DNA from: Verrucomicrobia subdivision 6 bacterium
Lineage (GTDB): Bacteria; Verrucomicrobiota; Verrucomicrobiia; Methylacidiphilales; Verrucolacustridaceae
Length of the DNA: 55,877 bases
Direction of reading: 5' to 3'
NCBI GenBank assembly: GCA_947466515.1
Contig: CANIEM010000007.1
Coordinates: 1-55,877 of the forward strand
Positions 16,262 to 27,292 of this stretch are shown here, piece after piece (within the stretch, counting starts at the first letter, position 1; the number at the start of each line of letters is the position of its first letter). The notes under the pieces are model-generated. The model saw only the letters and a list, made by a program, of their open reading frames with translations, did not search any database and had not been told where the DNA came from. A program made the position numbers and the translations under genes.

Positions 16262-17647
16262 TTATGGTTTGTCTCCAAAGAAGGTGAGGTACGGTTTTCC
16301 GTCGGCGAGGCGGAGCAGGTAAAGAGCGAGTTCGCGAAGGTGGTAGTCGCCCCACATGGCGGCCTCGCCACAGGGGACTTTGCGTCCTTTCGGAATATGG
16401 TCCCAGCCGTTGGGGCGGTGATAGACGGTATGGAGGAGAAGGCCCTCGTGCTTGGGATCGGAGGAGAGGTAGGGCTCGGAGAAAAGAGTCCGGGCGGTGG
16501 TCAGTCCAGCGGAGAGATAAGTTTGGGCGGCTTTTTTATCTCCTTTTTTCTCGAGGATGCGGGCGAGGCGGAGAAGGCCTTGGGCGGAGATGGCGGCGGC
16601 GGAGCTATCCACGGGTTCATGTTCATTGAAAGGATCGGCGGGGCGGTTGAGGTAATCGCCGAGATGAACGAGGCCAGGGGCGCCAGTATCCCAGTAAGGA
16701 ATGCCGTCGGTGGGAGTTTCGCGAAGGTAGAAGTCGGCGGTGACGCGGGCGACTTCGAGGTAACGATCGAGGATTTTTTGTTTCCCTCCAAAGTCTTTGA
16801 ATTCGGATTCGGGGAGAAGCTCAAGGAATTCGTACTGTTCAGGGAAACCGCAGAGGAGCCAGGCGTGACCGCGGGTCCAGGTGGTAAAGGCGGAGTAACC
16901 TTGCTGGGTGGAGGGGCAGCGGTAGGCGCCGTCGGTGACATTAAAAATGGATTCATGGACGACACGGCCTGGAACGTCGTAAGTGTCGCGACCTTTGCCG
17001 TAGTAGACATTGTAACGGGCGGTAGTTTCGGCGTGTTGAAGAGAGCGATGGAGGAGATTGATTTTGGCATCGTTTTCTCCCATGAGCCGATGACCCAGAA
17101 TGTGGGCAAGGCTGAGGGCGCGGAGAGAGCGGATGGTATCGGAGAAAAGAGATTGAGGGCCGTTGAAAGAGCGGATGTAGCCGAGGTCGGGGGTGAGTTG
17201 GGTCCAGCGGGAGGCTTGGACGGCGCCGCTGGCTTTGAGGGCGAGATCGTAGAAGTGGGATTCCCAATCGTTGGAGGGGAGACGACCTTCGCGGAGGAGT
17301 CGGCGTAGATTGCCGTAGGTGCTGACATTGTTGAAGCCGTGATCGTGAACCCCGATGTGGGTGACGTGGACGGCCATTCGGCGGAGGGTGGCGTCCCGGC
17401 CGATCTTGAGCATGGATTCATCTCCGGTGGCATCGTATTGAAGGATGGCAGATCCGTAGACGAAGCCTTCGGTCCACTCGGTCCAACCGCGGGAGGTGTA
17501 TTTTCCCTCGATGGTGAAGACGGGGGTACCGTTTGATTCCTTCCAGCGCTTTTGGAGGGAGAGGATTTTTGGAGCGGAGGCCTCAAAGACCTTTTTGGCG
17601 GAAGCTTCGAGACTTTTTGCTGTGAGGGAGGTATCGCTTTGGATCAT
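16262..17647 (-). CDS. Glycoside hydrolase family 88, unsaturated glucuronyl hydrolase
   Basis: A 461-residue (alpha/alpha)6-barrel enzyme that removes the 4,5-unsaturated uronate from lyase products by vinyl-ether hydration. Family features: GKYTSRGWTEWTEGFVYG near residue 50, HIGVHDHGFNNVS near 105 with a conserved Asp in HDHG, and FNVTDGAYRCPSTQQGYSAFTTWTRGHAW near 255, matching the WxRGQAW signature. No signal peptide is convincing when started at ATG 17647, so it is probably cytoplasmic. An upstream ATG at 17722 would run 71 bases into the SDR gene and is less likely. It starts 4 bp after the SDR stop, which indicates cotranscription. Together with the PL8 lyase this points to hyaluronan, chondroitin or a similar uronate polymer. 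Confidence 0.92.
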   Translation of the reverse strand: MIQSDTSLTAKSLEASAKKVFEASAPKILSLQKRWKESNGTPVFTIEGKYTSRGWTEWTEGFVYGSAILQYDATGDESMLKIGRDATLRRMAVHVTHIGVHDHGFNNVSTYGNLRRLLREGRLPSNDWESHFYDLALKASGAVQASRWTQLTPDLGYIRSFNGPQSLFSDTIRSLRALSLAHILGHRLMGENDAKINLLHRSLQHAETTARYNVYYGKGRDTYDVPGRVVHESIFNVTDGAYRCPSTQQGYSAFTTWTRGHAWLLCGFPEQYEFLELLPESEFKDFGGKQKILDRYLEVARVTADFYLRETPTDGIPYWDTGAPGLVHLGDYLNRPADPFNEHEPVDSSAAAISAQGLLRLARILEKKGDKKAAQTYLSAGLTTARTLFSEPYLSSDPKHEGLLLHTVYHRPNGWDHIPKGRKVPCGEAAMWGDYHLRELALYLLRLADGKPYLTFFGDKP

Positions 17648-17651
17648 AAAA

Positions 17652-18440
17652 TTAAAATCGACGCAGGTGGAACCCGCCGTCGATGTTGATAATATCGCCA
17701 GTGCTGAAGGGGAAATCGCCACGGCAGATGGCTTTGGCGGCGAGGCCTACGTCTTCGGGTTTTCCCCAGCGTTTTTGTGGGACGAGGCCTTCGGCGATGA
17801 GTTTGTCGTACTTGTCTTTTACGCCACTGGTCATGTCGGTGGCCATGACGCCTGGGCGAAGTTCGATGACTTGGACGCCTTCGGCGGCGAGGCGGGTAGC
17901 CCATAGTTGGGCGGCCATGGCGAGACCGGCTTTGGAGATACAGTATTCTCCGCGGTTGACTGAAGCGGTGTTGGCGGAGACCGAGGTGACGAAGATCAGT
18001 TTATAGCCACCTGGGAGAAGTGATTTTCCTGGGTTAGCGAGCCAGTATCGGGCGGCGAGTTGGGTAAGGAAGTAGGGGCCCTTGAGATTCACGGTAAGAA
18101 CCTCGTCAAAGATTTCCTCTTTGGCGTCTGGGAGATCGGCGCGTTCGCGGGGGGCGATACCTGCATTGTTGATCAGGGCATCGAGGCGACCAAATCCGTC
18201 GATTACCCGCTGGATCAGGCTGGCGCGGTCTTCAGAGGAGGCAAGTTGGGCGGGAACGGCAAGGAACTTCTGGTCTTTGGTTTTGGCTACGGCTTGGCAA
18301 GCGGCGACGGTTTCCTCGGCAGCTTGGCGGTTGGAGGCGTAGTGGATAGCGAGGTCGTAGCCTTCGGGGGCGAGAGAAAGGGCGACTCCACGACCTAGGC
18401 CACGGCTGGCTCCGGTGATAAGAATGACAGGTCGAGGCAT
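17652..18440 (-). CDS. SDR family oxidoreductase, probable uronate-pathway dehydrogenase (KduD/DEH-reductase-like)
   Basis: A 262-residue classical short-chain dehydrogenase. The cofactor loop is TGASRGLGRG, then NNAGIAP, a serine in FVTSVSA, and the YxxxK pair in GEYCISKAGL. It ends in INIDGGFHLRRF. Such proteins are often named 3-ketoacyl-ACP reductase, but the first-gene position in a uronate cluster favours interconversion of a diketo- or DEH-type acid with 2-keto-3-deoxygluconate. No KduI is present, which leaves the substrate open. It is divergent from the AraC-type regulator, with about 86 bp between starts, and is the promoter-proximal gene of the cluster. Confidence 0.85.
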   Translation of the reverse strand: MPRPVILITGASRGLGRGVALSLAPEGYDLAIHYASNRQAAEETVAACQAVAKTKDQKFLAVPAQLASSEDRASLIQRVIDGFGRLDALINNAGIAPRERADLPDAKEEIFDEVLTVNLKGPYFLTQLAARYWLANPGKSLLPGGYKLIFVTSVSANTASVNRGEYCISKAGLAMAAQLWATRLAAEGVQVIELRPGVMATDMTSGVKDKYDKLIAEGLVPQKRWGKPEDVGLAAKAICRGDFPFSTGDIINIDGGFHLRRF

Positions 18441-18526
18441 GTGGAAAAGAGTACCCCAATGGAAAAAGAAAGAAGATGGAAGAAACCGCTTTCCTTAGCA
18501 CAAAAACGACTTTATTTTATGTCCTA
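18441..18526. promoter_or_regulatory. Divergent promoter region between the SDR operon and the AraC-type gene
   Basis: This 86-bp region must contain the start signals of the minus-strand uronate operon, and probably those of the regulator if its start is ATG 18527. It includes an AT-rich block near 18511-18520 (TTTATTTTAT) that could serve as a -10 region, but no convincing -35 or operator palindrome. The role is inferred from layout. Confidence 0.4.
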
Positions 18527-19354
18527 ATGAAGATTCGCTCTAAAAGCCCATTTCGGGAGGCTCCCTTGCAGCCTTTACTCTTAAGGAACCTGCAGTTGCG
18601 CTGTGGGGACTGGTCGATCCGATCGCTTCGGGTAAACCGACACCTGCAACCGTTCGATCGGGTGGCACCTCACACGCATACCCATGGGCAGCTGCTTTTG
18701 TATTTGCGAGGGAGGGGAGAGCAGCAGGTGGATCAGAAAAAATGGTCGGTGGGAGCGGGTGCGGTTTTCTTTATTCCTCCAGGGAAAAAACATGCGTTTC
18801 GGGAGACGGGGCCGAGGAGGGCGATTTGTCTGGTGGTGGATTTAGGGGGGGGAGGTGTCAGGCGATGGGGTTTTCGGCATGGATTTCTTCCAGCGGAACG
18901 GATGGCGGAGGTGCGGCAGAGGGTGGCGGGGATGGGGGTGGGTCGATCGAGTGGGTTAGAGCTTTCGGCGGGGAGTGCGGCTTTGCTTGTTTTGGAGGTA
19001 TGTCGGCAAGCGTGTCGAGGCGGTGCGGTAAAAAACGAGGCGGGTTCGCCAGTTATTCGGCGATTGGAGCGGGTGTGGAGAATGGATGAAGAGGGGAAGT
19101 GGCCGAGGCCTGGAGAGTTGGCCAAGCGGGTGGGATTGCAGAAAGATTATTTGAATCGGATGGTACGGCTCGCTTCTGGCTTAACTTTAGGGCAGTGGCG
19201 GGCGGGTGAACTTCTGCGATCGGTGGAAGTGGACATCAAAAAAGGGCTACGTGTTTTCGATGTGGCTGGGAGAGCGGGCTTTACCGATCAGAACTACTTT
19301 TCGAGGTGGTTCCGTAAGCAGACAGGTTTAGCACCAACAAAATGGCGTAAGTAG
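18527..19354 (+). CDS. AraC family transcriptional regulator with N-terminal cupin sensor
   Basis: About 275 residues. The N-terminal half is a cupin-like sensor ([22 protein letters not shown], then [11 protein letters not shown]). The C-terminal 80 residues hold two helix-turn-helix motifs ending in the AraC signature [29 protein letters not shown]. It should bind DNA in response to a sugar ligand, probably an uronate product, and control the divergent operon and perhaps the giant lyase genes 83 bp downstream. ATG 18476 lies 17 codons upstream and in frame. I prefer ATG 18527 because it leaves room for a divergent promoter. Confidence 0.9.
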   Translation: MKIRSKSPFREAPLQPLLLRNLQLRCGDWSIRSLRVNRHLQPFDRVAPHTHTHGQLLLYLRGRGEQQVDQKKWSVGAGAVFFIPPGKKHAFRETGPRRAICLVVDLGGGGVRRWGFRHGFLPAERMAEVRQRVAGMGVGRSSGLELSAGSAALLVLEVCRQACRGGAVKNEAGSPVIRRLERVWRMDEEGKWPRPGELAKRVGLQKDYLNRMVRLASGLTLGQWRAGELLRSVEVDIKKGLRVFDVAGRAGFTDQNYFSRWFRKQTGLAPTKWRK

Positions 19355-19437
19355 TTAGAATAAAGGTATTTAGAGCTTCGTCAAAAAATAACGGGTTAAG
19401 TAAAATAAATCAGCAATATTTTATTTATGGGGCTATA

Positions 19438-22400
19438 ATGGTAAGTGAGGTGAAGAAGGTATTTAGCCAACGTTGCTATCGATCTAAGGTCCTTACGTTT
19501 TTCCGTTTCATTTGCGTTGGATCGATAGCTCTCTTTTCGGTTACTGGTGCAATGGCAACAAGCTATTATGTCGACACAGCTGCTCAGTTTAATTCATGTA
19601 CGGACAAGAGCGGGGCTAGTTTTTCCACATTAAGGGCTGGAGATCGGGTTTATCTCAAAGGCGGTTCATGGGATGGATTAGTTAGCACGCTGACCGGTTC
19701 GATGACCGATGCGGAGGCTCAAGCGAATCCGGCCATAATTCTGGCGTGTGATGGAAATTATAGCCCGACGGTGGGTGGGGTGACTGTCAATGGACTTACC
19801 GCCATCAATTTCAAAGGAACGGGGCTCACTTTTTCTGGGGTTATTTTCAGCTCACAAAGCGGAATGAAAAAAGCCGGCATCTACAACGATTACAGCGGAA
19901 ACGATTCTGCTGCCTACATGATCTCTCTGGATGGAGGTTCGCGATACATGGTGATGTCCCATTTAAAATTCGACCACTGCGGAAGGGATACCGTCGATAT
20001 TCTCAATAACGATCACTATGGTGCGTGGATCTACAGCGAAGGTTACCGTAATACGATCCAGTACTGTGAAATGGAGGGCCGGGACTTCTACCCAAATGAC
20101 ATCAATGTCTCAGATCCCACTCTGCGGAAGTCGATCCGGCAGGCGACAGTCGTGATCTACAAGGACGCCAACGACCTGCAATACGGGTACCACTCCATCC
20201 ATCACAACTACTTCGGCCCGAGAAGAATTCCCAAAAGCAGTGACCCACGTCTACCGACTTCGGCAGACGGTTCGCTGGCAGCGGATCTTTCCAATGGATG
20301 GGAATGTATTCGTGTAGGAAACAGTAGTTTTGTGGAGGTTGATTTTAACTGCACCGTTGAGAAAAACACCTTCTACCAGGCGATCCAGTCTGTTGATTTT
20401 CAGGCAGTCGCTAGCGTCACCGTGAACAGCGGCGGATCAAACTATACCAGCGCACCTACTGTCAGCTTCAGCGGGGGTGGGGGATCTGGAGCGGCGGGGA
20501 CCGCGGCGATCTCGGGGGGGAGGGTGACTGCGGTGACCATGACAAGTGGGGGATCTGGGTACACCAGCGCACCCACGGTGAGTTTTTCTGGAGGAGGGGG
20601 TAGCAGTGCCAGCGGAACGCCTGTCATCGGCGGGCCTGATGACAATACCGGTGAGCCGGAGATGATCTCTAACAAGTCCCGACGGAACATCTACCGTTAC
20701 AACACTCTTCTTAACAACTACGGGCAGCTCTGCCTGCGGCAAGGAGACTACTGCACGATTCAGGGTAACTACTTCCTTGCGGGCGGAGTTTATGATGGAA
20801 ATGGAAATATTGTTTTGACGGAAACTAGAAATAACCAGATGGGCGGCGTTCGCGCCTTCGGATTTGGCCACACCATCGCAAACAACTACTTCTACAAGCT
20901 GAACGGCGACGGGATTCGTTCAGCACTTATCTTGGGCTCCGGCGCCACCACCACAGGGACGCTCTCCAGTCTGATTAATGGAGCCAACGGAGCTGCCTAT
21001 GAAACGGCCAACTATGCTCAGGTCATCGGGAACAGCTTCATCGATTGTAAAGTGCTCACTTTGGATAATGCGAACGGGGAACTTTATCCGGTCTATGGGA
21101 CGACCTTCTTCAATAATTTAGTCTACTACAGCGCCAACATCACCGGCAGTGGTCTGATCGGAAACACAACCGCGGGCTATGGAAGTCTCCTCCTGAGCGA
21201 CCATGGCGGGCGGGCCGCGGGGAACTATGTCTATTCGGCGAGCACTTCTCAGTTGGGAAATGCGGCATCCATCTTAGGAGGCAGCGTTTGGTTGAAAGAG
21301 GCTTTCACCCCTTATAGCAGCGGCCAATCCCTTAACACCACCCTCTCGCCACAATTGATCAACAACGTGAACTTCACAAACTACACGAAGATCACGAACG
21401 ATGGTGGGAATGTGGCCCAATATCTAAAAACAACAACGACCGGTGGGTCGCAGGTGATGTTCGCGTTTTCCCCCACGAACACTATGACGGCAAGAACCAA
21501 TGGCTACGTTTCGTTTCGATTGAAACAGAACGTGAATGCAGCTGTCCCAACCGCCAATACTTTTGATGTCGGAATTGGAAATAACGTGGCCAGCACTACA
21601 ACATCCTCGTCTGGCAACCGGTTGATCGGACTGTCTTTCAAGCAGAGTGGTACTGCTACGAATACTTTAGTGGTGAAGTCTGCCGATACGACTGTAGTCA
21701 GTAGTTTTACCAACTCCACGTCCACATCCTATTCGAAGGCGGAAATCTGGTTTAATGACAATGAAACTGTCTCGATGCCCTATACTGATCCTGTGGGTGG
21801 ATCTCAAATCTTATCCACGAATAGTTTTGTCGTTTACCTTGGAGGAAGGCTCGTCACTCCTTCCGCTTCGGGATCTCCACTAGCAGGGGCTAGTGGCGCC
21901 AGCCTGAATATCGGTAAAATCGGCTTTAGCACCGCCTCCACCACTGCGATTGATTTTTCTTTTGGGGATATCTATGCCGCGGATTCGGAAAATACGAGTT
22001 TAAATGTGATCAGTAGTTTGTCGTCAGATAATCCTCTCTTGAGCGGGACGTACGACGTGCTCACGGTTCCGGCGGGAACAAGTCCTCTCCTTGGAAAAGC
22101 ATCTGCCCTTCCGAGTATCAACGATACTTCCGCATCGGTTTCTTCTACGGGCACGCCTTTTGATCTGGCTGGGACGGTGGCCACTTACGGGGCGCTGGAT
22201 ATGCGTGGATTGTCTCGGCCCTCAACAGGGCGGGATATCGGTAACTATGAGGTGGAGGTAACTGGGGTAGGGAACCGGCCGCTACGGCGAGCGGAAGTCG
22301 GTGTTGTCGCCGCCACTTATCCGAATTCAATTCAGGTGAACAGTATTGCGCAGGGGGTTGCTTTTTCCCAACAGTTGAGTGCTTCCTTTGGCGCGGGCAC

Positions 22401-25400
22401 TTTAAGCTGGTCGGTCATTGGAACTTTGCCCACGGGTTTGAGCCTTACCAGTGGAGGACTGCTTTCGGGGACGGCTTCTGGAGGAGGAACCTATCCCGTG
22501 ACGATTCGGATGACCGATGCGAACGGAAGTTACGCGGAGATATCCACTACTCTGACTGTGGTGGCACCCCTTGCGGCTCCAGTAATCAGTAGTTTGGGCA
22601 GTGCGACTGCCGAGAAGGGCACCGCTTTCAGTTACATCATCACGGCCTCTGGCTCTCCCACTTCTTATAATGCAACACCCATACCTGAAGGGTTGACTTT
22701 CAATACCTCCACTGGAGCCATCACGGGAACGCCAACAGCTGGGGGAACTTTTGCTATTACGCTCTCGGCTACGAATTCGGGTGGTTCGGGAACGAAAGTT
22801 CTCACGCTGACGATCAGCGACGAGTTTGATGCATTACGGTTGAAGTGGAGGACAACACTGACTGACGACGTGAAAAGTTCAAAAACAACCGATAGCATTA
22901 ACTCCCGATCATCTGGCTACCAAACGACGATGCTTTACGCCCTGACGGGAGTTAAAGTGGTGAACGGGGGCTCGGGTTATACAAGTGTGCCGACTGTGGC
23001 TATCAGCGGGGGAGGAGGGACGGGGGCCACGGCGACGGCGACGTTCGCGGCAGGAAAAGTCTCGGCTATTACCGTGACGAGTGTGGGGTCGGGTTACACC
23101 ACGACACCGACGATTACGGTAAGCGGTGGAGGCGGGAGTGGTGTTATTGCGACCCCCATCGTTTCGATTTGGAGTGATCTTCCGCTTGCTGCGCAGACGG
23201 GGGTGAGCGCGGACGTTGCCTCAGGAAATATCGCGGGCTCTTTCAAGCGATTGGAGTACATGGCCCAAGCCTACGCGATACCCGAGTGTGCTTTATACCG
23301 AAACGCATCTTTACTGGCGGCAATTACGGGTGGCTTGGATTGGCTGACTTTGAATGTTTATACTTCAACCGGCACGCTATTCGGGAATTGGTACGATTGG
23401 ATGGTGTCCGCGCCGCAGTCGCTGAACAACGCGGCGGTTCTGCTCCTCTCCAATCCTAGTGCGTTAAGCTCGACCCAAATCGCAAACTACGTCAAAGCGG
23501 TTTATAATTTCGGACCCGACAGTGTGAATCAGAAGGATTATTTCTGGTGGGGAGCTTTGACGGGTGCGAACACTTCCAACGCGGCACTTACCATGGCCAT
23601 TCAGGGTATTTTATTGGGAAACAACACAACGACAGTCACGCGGTTTTGGCACGAAACCACTGGCCATTCGGTTAATCCACAGACTGATTATGTGGTCAGT
23701 GGGACCCTTTTATTGAATGAGGCGCAGGGGAATTTGAGCGGCAACAACCCCTTAGATTTCGACGGCAAAAGTGTGTTTACCACGGTGACCAGTGGGGATG
23801 GTTTTTATGCGGACGGCTCTTTTATCTATCACTCCATCATTCCCTACACGGGGTCGTACGGTCAGGAGTTGGTCGATAATATTGTGATTCTGGTGAAGTT
23901 TCTCGCCGGCTCCCTTTGGGAAATTACCGATCCCGAGGTTACGAATGTATATGACTGGATGACCAACAGTTTCGAACCATTGATGTATCACGGGGCTATG
24001 ATGGATATGGTGCGAGGTCGGGCCATTGCTTCGTCCTCCTCGGATGAGTCTAAAGTGGGAGCCAGGGTGATTGCTAATATCCGATCGGTCGCCGCCTTTG
24101 CCCCGACCGAAATAGCAACCCAGTTGGTGGCATTTGCGGATTCGCCTCAAGTCGCAACGGGCCAATATCAGTTTCCGTCCATGGACCGTGTAGTCGCACA
24201 TCGCAGTGGTTTCAGTTTTGGTCTGAGCATGTCCTCCACCCGAGTGGGGGGGTATGAAATCAACACCACTTCGCCGACTAATCTGAAGGGTTGGTACACT
24301 GGAGCAGGGGCGACCTATCTTTATTTGGGCAATCCGGATACCCAGTATATGGATACCTATTGGGCGACGGTTGACTGGTATCATCTGCCGGGGACGACGG
24401 CCGACTTAGGTGCGACTCCGGGTGATGCCGTGACAGATCAGAGTTGGGCGGGTGGTGCGCAAGTGGGCAATACCTACGGGGTGGCTGGAATGTCGGAGCA
24501 CCCGGCAGGGACCGAACTTTATGCCAAGAAGTCCTGGTTCATGCTGGATGACAAAATTGTGTGTCTCGGAGCTGGGATCAGCTGCACCAGTGGCGGCGAA
24601 GTCGATACCACGGTGGAGAATCGTAGGCTCGGTAAGACGGGCACGACGGCGTTCAATATTGCCGATACGGTTTACTCGCTTTCTGCACCGACAGTCTGGC
24701 CCAATCCTGTGACAGTTAGCACGAGTACAAGTCCATCTTGGTGCGCGTTAGAGGGTGTTGCCGGGTATTATTTCCCGGAGGGTGCCTCGGACCTGCAGGC
24801 TCAATTCGCCGCGGATTCTGGATCATGGAAAACAATCAATCCGACCGATTCTGACTCTGCGACCTACACCGATTATTATCTCAAACTACTGTTCAAGCAT
24901 GGGGCGGACCCGATGTCCGCGAAGTATGCGTATGTGATCCTTCCCAACCGAACGGCGATCAGTACGAAGGCTTACGCGGCCAACCCAGATGTGACGATTC
25001 TTTCGAATACAGAACCCACGAGCACGACCTCTGGCATTCAGGCGGTAAAGAGTCAGATACTTGGCGTGCGGGCGGCGAATTTCTGGGCGAAAACCAGCGG
25101 TTCGGACAACGGCGGCACAGTAGATATCATCACAGTGAACAAGCAGTGTTCCGTCATCGTGAAGGAGACTTATAACAGCATTGCGGTGGGTGTAGCCGAT
25201 CCTACCCAGAGCAACACAGGTACGATCGTGGTCACCCTCAGCGGCCGAGCATCGCTTGGCACACTGTCGGTAGATTCTGGAGTGACAGTCACAGCAATCA
25301 ATCCGATCACGCTTACCGTGAATGTGAATGGATCGAAAGGGAAGTCTTTCAACGCTTCTTTCACTGTGGCTGCAACCCCGGTCATTTCCAGTAGTCTCAA

Positions 25401-27222
25401 TGAAGTGGGCAAGACCGGAACAGCGGTCAATTATCAGATCACTTCCGATAAGTCGGATGCCACCTATGAGGCAAGCGGACTTCCCAGAGGGCTTGTCTGC
25501 AGCCCTTCAGGTATAATTTCCGGAAAACCGACCGAGAGTGGAATGTTCTTCACGACCCTTGCCGCGACCTCTTCGGGAAGGACTGGATATGCGACTTTGA
25601 CGTTTCAGATTTCCGATAGTTTAACTATCAAGAGCACTCCTAGTCTGGTGGCGCAACGTGGCAAACCGGTTACCTATCAGATCACCTCCGATGCGTTGCA
25701 GGCTACCTATACGACAGGGATTCTTCCGTTTGGGCTTATGTTGAACGGGTCTGGATTGATCTACGGGACTCCAACAGGAACTGGAAATTCCACGACGACC
25801 CTTTATGTGACCAACCCGGATGGGGGAACTGGACGAGCGACTTTGACGATCCAAGTGGCAGATAATTTGTCATCCATCTCGACTACGTATGGAGCCACCA
25901 CGACCTGGGTTTGCCCTGCCAATGTGACGGCGGTTCAGGTGGATGCATGGGGTGCGGGCGGTGCGGGAGGAAGCGCTCAAAGGGAAGGCGCCTCGGGAAC
26001 TGTCCAGTATGGTGGAGGAGGGGCTGGTGGAGCTTATGCCAAGAATCTCAGTTACCCTGTCGTTCCTGGTAATACGTATTATATTAATGTTGGAACATGT
26101 GCCTCGAATACCAGTTCGGTGGCAGGAACTGCCATTGCTGGAGGAGATTCTTGGTTCAGTTCTTCTAATGCCCCATCGGGATTGATTTTGGCTAAGGGCG
26201 GGGCGGGAGGAACTAATGCCATCGGTAACACCTCCACAACCGCCTATGCTAAGGGAGGGGTCGGCAGCATCAGCGGAAGTATCGGTAATGTCCTTTATGC
26301 GGGAGGAAGTGGGGCTAATGGCTCGCAAACGAATGCGACCGGTTTTGGAGGAGCAGGCGGTGGAGGTAGTGGCGCGGGTTTTAGTACCAATGGGACTACC
26401 ACCACGAACTGTGTCGGCGCAACAGCGCCAGCTGGAGGCGGCAATGGCGGCACGGGTCCAACTACCGGCTCCGTTAGCGGAACAAATGGTTTTGCTCCCG
26501 GAGGTGGCGGGGCCGGATCTCGAAATTCCAGTGGTACGATTACTGCTGGTGCATCCGGTGGGTCTGGCCAAATCATCCTCACCGTGCAATCCATTGCCAA
26601 GGCCTCACAGGTGATCACCTTTGGTTTGGATTCGGCAACCGCCACCGTTGGGGATTTACCGAAGACGCTGATCGCGACATCTACATCTTCCCTGCTGCCG
26701 GTGACCCTGACCAGTTCCGATCCTAATGTCGCGACGATCACTAGCGGAAACACACTGAACATTGTGCGAGTAGGAACGGTCACCCTCACAGCCACGCAGG
26801 AGGGTAACGAAAACTACGAGGCTGCCATGCCGGTGAGCGTGAGTTTGACGGTGAGTCCAGGCGGATTCAGTAGTTGGAATGGTGGAAGTGCCACGATGAC
26901 CTCGGCTCTCCTTCTGAAATATGCGTTGGGGGGAGCGAGCAGTTCGACGGGGGTGAGTGAAGCCACAACGAGTTCGCTGGGGGCATCGACCTTCACGATG
27001 ACGGCAGTTGTCCGTACCGATGATTCTTCAAAGCTGAGTATTATTCCAAAGGCAACGACTAGTCTGAGCGACACTTGGGATTATCCAGTAACGACGACCG
27101 GAGAGATTGATGGGGTGAGTCAGGCAGGGGTAGGGACAGGATGCGAAAGAAAAGTATTTACGGTGAACCGAGCGTCGAATACGAAAATCTTCATGAAGAT
27201 TGAGGTTAGTTATACGCCGTAA
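19438..27222 (+). CDS. Giant secreted double lyase: PL6 (chondroitinase B/alginate lyase-like) fused to PL8 (hyaluronate/chondroitin lyase-like)
   Basis: 2,594 residues. A signal peptide (about 1-41, ending AMATS) precedes a PL6 beta-helix (about 43-620 plus a tail to about 938). K413 (in ISNKS) and R434 (in CLRQGD) are 21 apart, as are the known PL6 catalytic Lys and Arg. A beta-sandwich of unknown type follows (about 622-852), then two putative-Ig repeats (965-1125). A PL8 lyase (about 1130-1978) has N1378 in LTGAN, and H1465 and Y1474 in [14 protein letters not shown], keeping the known His-Tyr spacing of nine. More Ig-like repeats, a glycine-rich module (2150-2385), a bacterial Ig domain and a shared C-terminal domain (2480-2594) end the chain. 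Near-identical ~70-76-residue Gly/Tyr modules interrupt both lyases (324-399 and 1172-1241). Probable substrates are glycosaminoglycan-like or alginate-like uronates. GTG 19450 is an alternative start. Confidence 0.9.
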   Translation: MVSEVKKVFSQRCYRSKVLTFFRFICVGSIALFSVTGAMATSYYVDTAAQFNSCTDKSGASFSTLRAGDRVYLKGGSWDGLVSTLTGSMTDAEAQANPAIILACDGNYSPTVGGVTVNGLTAINFKGTGLTFSGVIFSSQSGMKKAGIYNDYSGNDSAAYMISLDGGSRYMVMSHLKFDHCGRDTVDILNNDHYGAWIYSEGYRNTIQYCEMEGRDFYPNDINVSDPTLRKSIRQATVVIYKDANDLQYGYHSIHHNYFGPRRIPKSSDPRLPTSADGSLAADLSNGWECIRVGNSSFVEVDFNCTVEKNTFYQAIQSVDFQAVASVTVNSGGSNYTSAPTVSFSGGGGSGAAGTAAISGGRVTAVTMTSGGSGYTSAPTVSFSGGGGSSASGTPVIGGPDDNTGEPEMISNKSRRNIYRYNTLLNNYGQLCLRQGDYCTIQGNYFLAGGVYDGNGNIVLTETRNNQMGGVRAFGFGHTIANNYFYKLNGDGIRSALILGSGATTTGTLSSLINGANGAAYETANYAQVIGNSFIDCKVLTLDNANGELYPVYGTTFFNNLVYYSANITGSGLIGNTTAGYGSLLLSDHGGRAAGNYVYSASTSQLGNAASILGGSVWLKEAFTPYSSGQSLNTTLSPQLINNVNFTNYTKITNDGGNVAQYLKTTTTGGSQVMFAFSPTNTMTARTNGYVSFRLKQNVNAAVPTANTFDVGIGNNVASTTTSSSGNRLIGLSFKQSGTATNTLVVKSADTTVVSSFTNSTSTSYSKAEIWFNDNETVSMPYTDPVGGSQILSTNSFVVYLGGRLVTPSASGSPLAGASGASLNIGKIGFSTASTTAIDFSFGDIYAADSENTSLNVISSLSSDNPLLSGTYDVLTVPAGTSPLLGKASALPSINDTSASVSSTGTPFDLAGTVATYGALDMRGLSRPSTGRDIGNYEVEVTGVGNRPLRRAEVGVVAATYPNSIQVNSIAQGVAFSQQLSASFGAGTLSWSVIGTLPTGLSLTSGGLLSGTASGGGTYPVTIRMTDANGSYAEISTTLTVVAPLAAPVISSLGSATAEKGTAFSYIITASGSPTSYNATPIPEGLTFNTSTGAITGTPTAGGTFAITLSATNSGGSGTKVLTLTISDEFDALRLKWRTTLTDDVKSSKTTDSINSRSSGYQTTMLYALTGVKVVNGGSGYTSVPTVAISGGGGTGATATATFAAGKVSAITVTSVGSGYTTTPTITVSGGGGSGVIATPIVSIWSDLPLAAQTGVSADVASGNIAGSFKRLEYMAQAYAIPECALYRNASLLAAITGGLDWLTLNVYTSTGTLFGNWYDWMVSAPQSLNNAAVLLLSNPSALSSTQIANYVKAVYNFGPDSVNQKDYFWWGALTGANTSNAALTMAIQGILLGNNTTTVTRFWHETTGHSVNPQTDYVVSGTLLLNEAQGNLSGNNPLDFDGKSVFTTVTSGDGFYADGSFIYHSIIPYTGSYGQELVDNIVILVKFLAGSLWEITDPEVTNVYDWMTNSFEPLMYHGAMMDMVRGRAIASSSSDESKVGARVIANIRSVAAFAPTEIATQLVAFADSPQVATGQYQFPSMDRVVAHRSGFSFGLSMSSTRVGGYEINTTSPTNLKGWYTGAGATYLYLGNPDTQYMDTYWATVDWYHLPGTTADLGATPGDAVTDQSWAGGAQVGNTYGVAGMSEHPAGTELYAKKSWFMLDDKIVCLGAGISCTSGGEVDTTVENRRLGKTGTTAFNIADTVYSLSAPTVWPNPVTVSTSTSPSWCALEGVAGYYFPEGASDLQAQFAADSGSWKTINPTDSDSATYTDYYLKLLFKHGADPMSAKYAYVILPNRTAISTKAYAANPDVTILSNTEPTSTTSGIQAVKSQILGVRAANFWAKTSGSDNGGTVDIITVNKQCSVIVKETYNSIAVGVADPTQSNTGTIVVTLSGRASLGTLSVDSGVTVTAINPITLTVNVNGSKGKSFNASFTVAATPVISSSLNEVGKTGTAVNYQITSDKSDATYEASGLPRGLVCSPSGIISGKPTESGMFFTTLAATSSGRTGYATLTFQISDSLTIKSTPSLVAQRGKPVTYQITSDALQATYTTGILPFGLMLNGSGLIYGTPTGTGNSTTTLYVTNPDGGTGRATLTIQVADNLSSISTTYGATTTWVCPANVTAVQVDAWGAGGAGGSAQREGASGTVQYGGGGAGGAYAKNLSYPVVPGNTYYINVGTCASNTSSVAGTAIAGGDSWFSSSNAPSGLILAKGGAGGTNAIGNTSTTAYAKGGVGSISGSIGNVLYAGGSGANGSQTNATGFGGAGGGGSGAGFSTNGTTTTNCVGATAPAGGGNGGTGPTTGSVSGTNGFAPGGGGAGSRNSSGTITAGASGGSGQIILTVQSIAKASQVITFGLDSATATVGDLPKTLIATSTSSLLPVTLTSSDPNVATITSGNTLNIVRVGTVTLTATQEGNENYEAAMPVSVSLTVSPGGFSSWNGGSATMTSALLLKYALGGASSSTGVSEATTSSLGASTFTMTAVVRTDDSSKLSIIPKATTSLSDTWDYPVTTTGEIDGVSQAGVGTGCERKVFTVNRASNTKIFMKIEVSYTP
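20407..20634 (+). repeat. Gly/Tyr repeat module inserted in the PL6 domain
   Basis: Residues 324-399 form two half-repeats, each with the pattern V[22 protein letters not shown]. They sit directly before the PL6 calcium/catalytic segment [10 protein letters not shown]. In the PL6 fold the preceding coil (NTFYQA) normally runs straight into that segment, so I read this as an in-frame insertion. Confidence 0.75.
22951..23160 (+). repeat. Gly/Tyr repeat module inserted in the PL8 domain
   Basis: Residues 1172-1241 repeat the same two-unit pattern ([18 protein letters not shown], then [18 protein letters not shown]). They lie between the first PL8 helix ([11 protein letters not shown]..) and VSIWSDLPL, where PL8 enzymes have a continuous helical N-terminus. 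Confidence 0.75.
25885..26595 (+). repeat. Glycine-rich domain copy A
   Basis: A module of about 236 residues beginning [18 protein letters not shown] and ending GQIILTVQ. It is rich in GGAGG and GGGG. Copies B and C in the next gene share the same start (WVCPxNVTxVQVxxWG), the [11 protein letters not shown] core and the GQxIL/V end. Confidence 0.75.
26911..27222 (+). repeat. 3'-terminal direct repeat, copy 1 (shared C-terminal domain)
   Basis: 312 bp ending at the stop codon. It aligns without gaps to 32402-32713, with about 23 mismatches by eye (roughly 93 percent identity). It encodes the C-terminal domain from LLKYALGG to [12 protein letters not shown]. The similarity drops right after the stop codon. 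Confidence 0.85.
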
Positions 27223-27292
27223 GTCGGATGCGCAGTCTATGTCCTTACAAAGCCATTTAACTTTTCAAGCAATGAAATCCTTCTGATTTAAA

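Noticed and set aside
16340-17586. Long plus and minus frames overlapping GH88
   Set aside because: GH88 motifs fix the true frame (17647..16262 minus); the others are shadows.
19434-19439. TATAAT overlapping the ATG of the double-lyase gene as a promoter
   Set aside because: No -35 at the right distance; it would put the transcript start after the ATG unless GTG 19450 is used.
25870-26795. Long minus-strand frames opposite the glycine-rich domain
   Set aside because: They are low-complexity (Ser/Arg or Val/Pro-rich) and arise because GGN codons read in reverse avoid stops.
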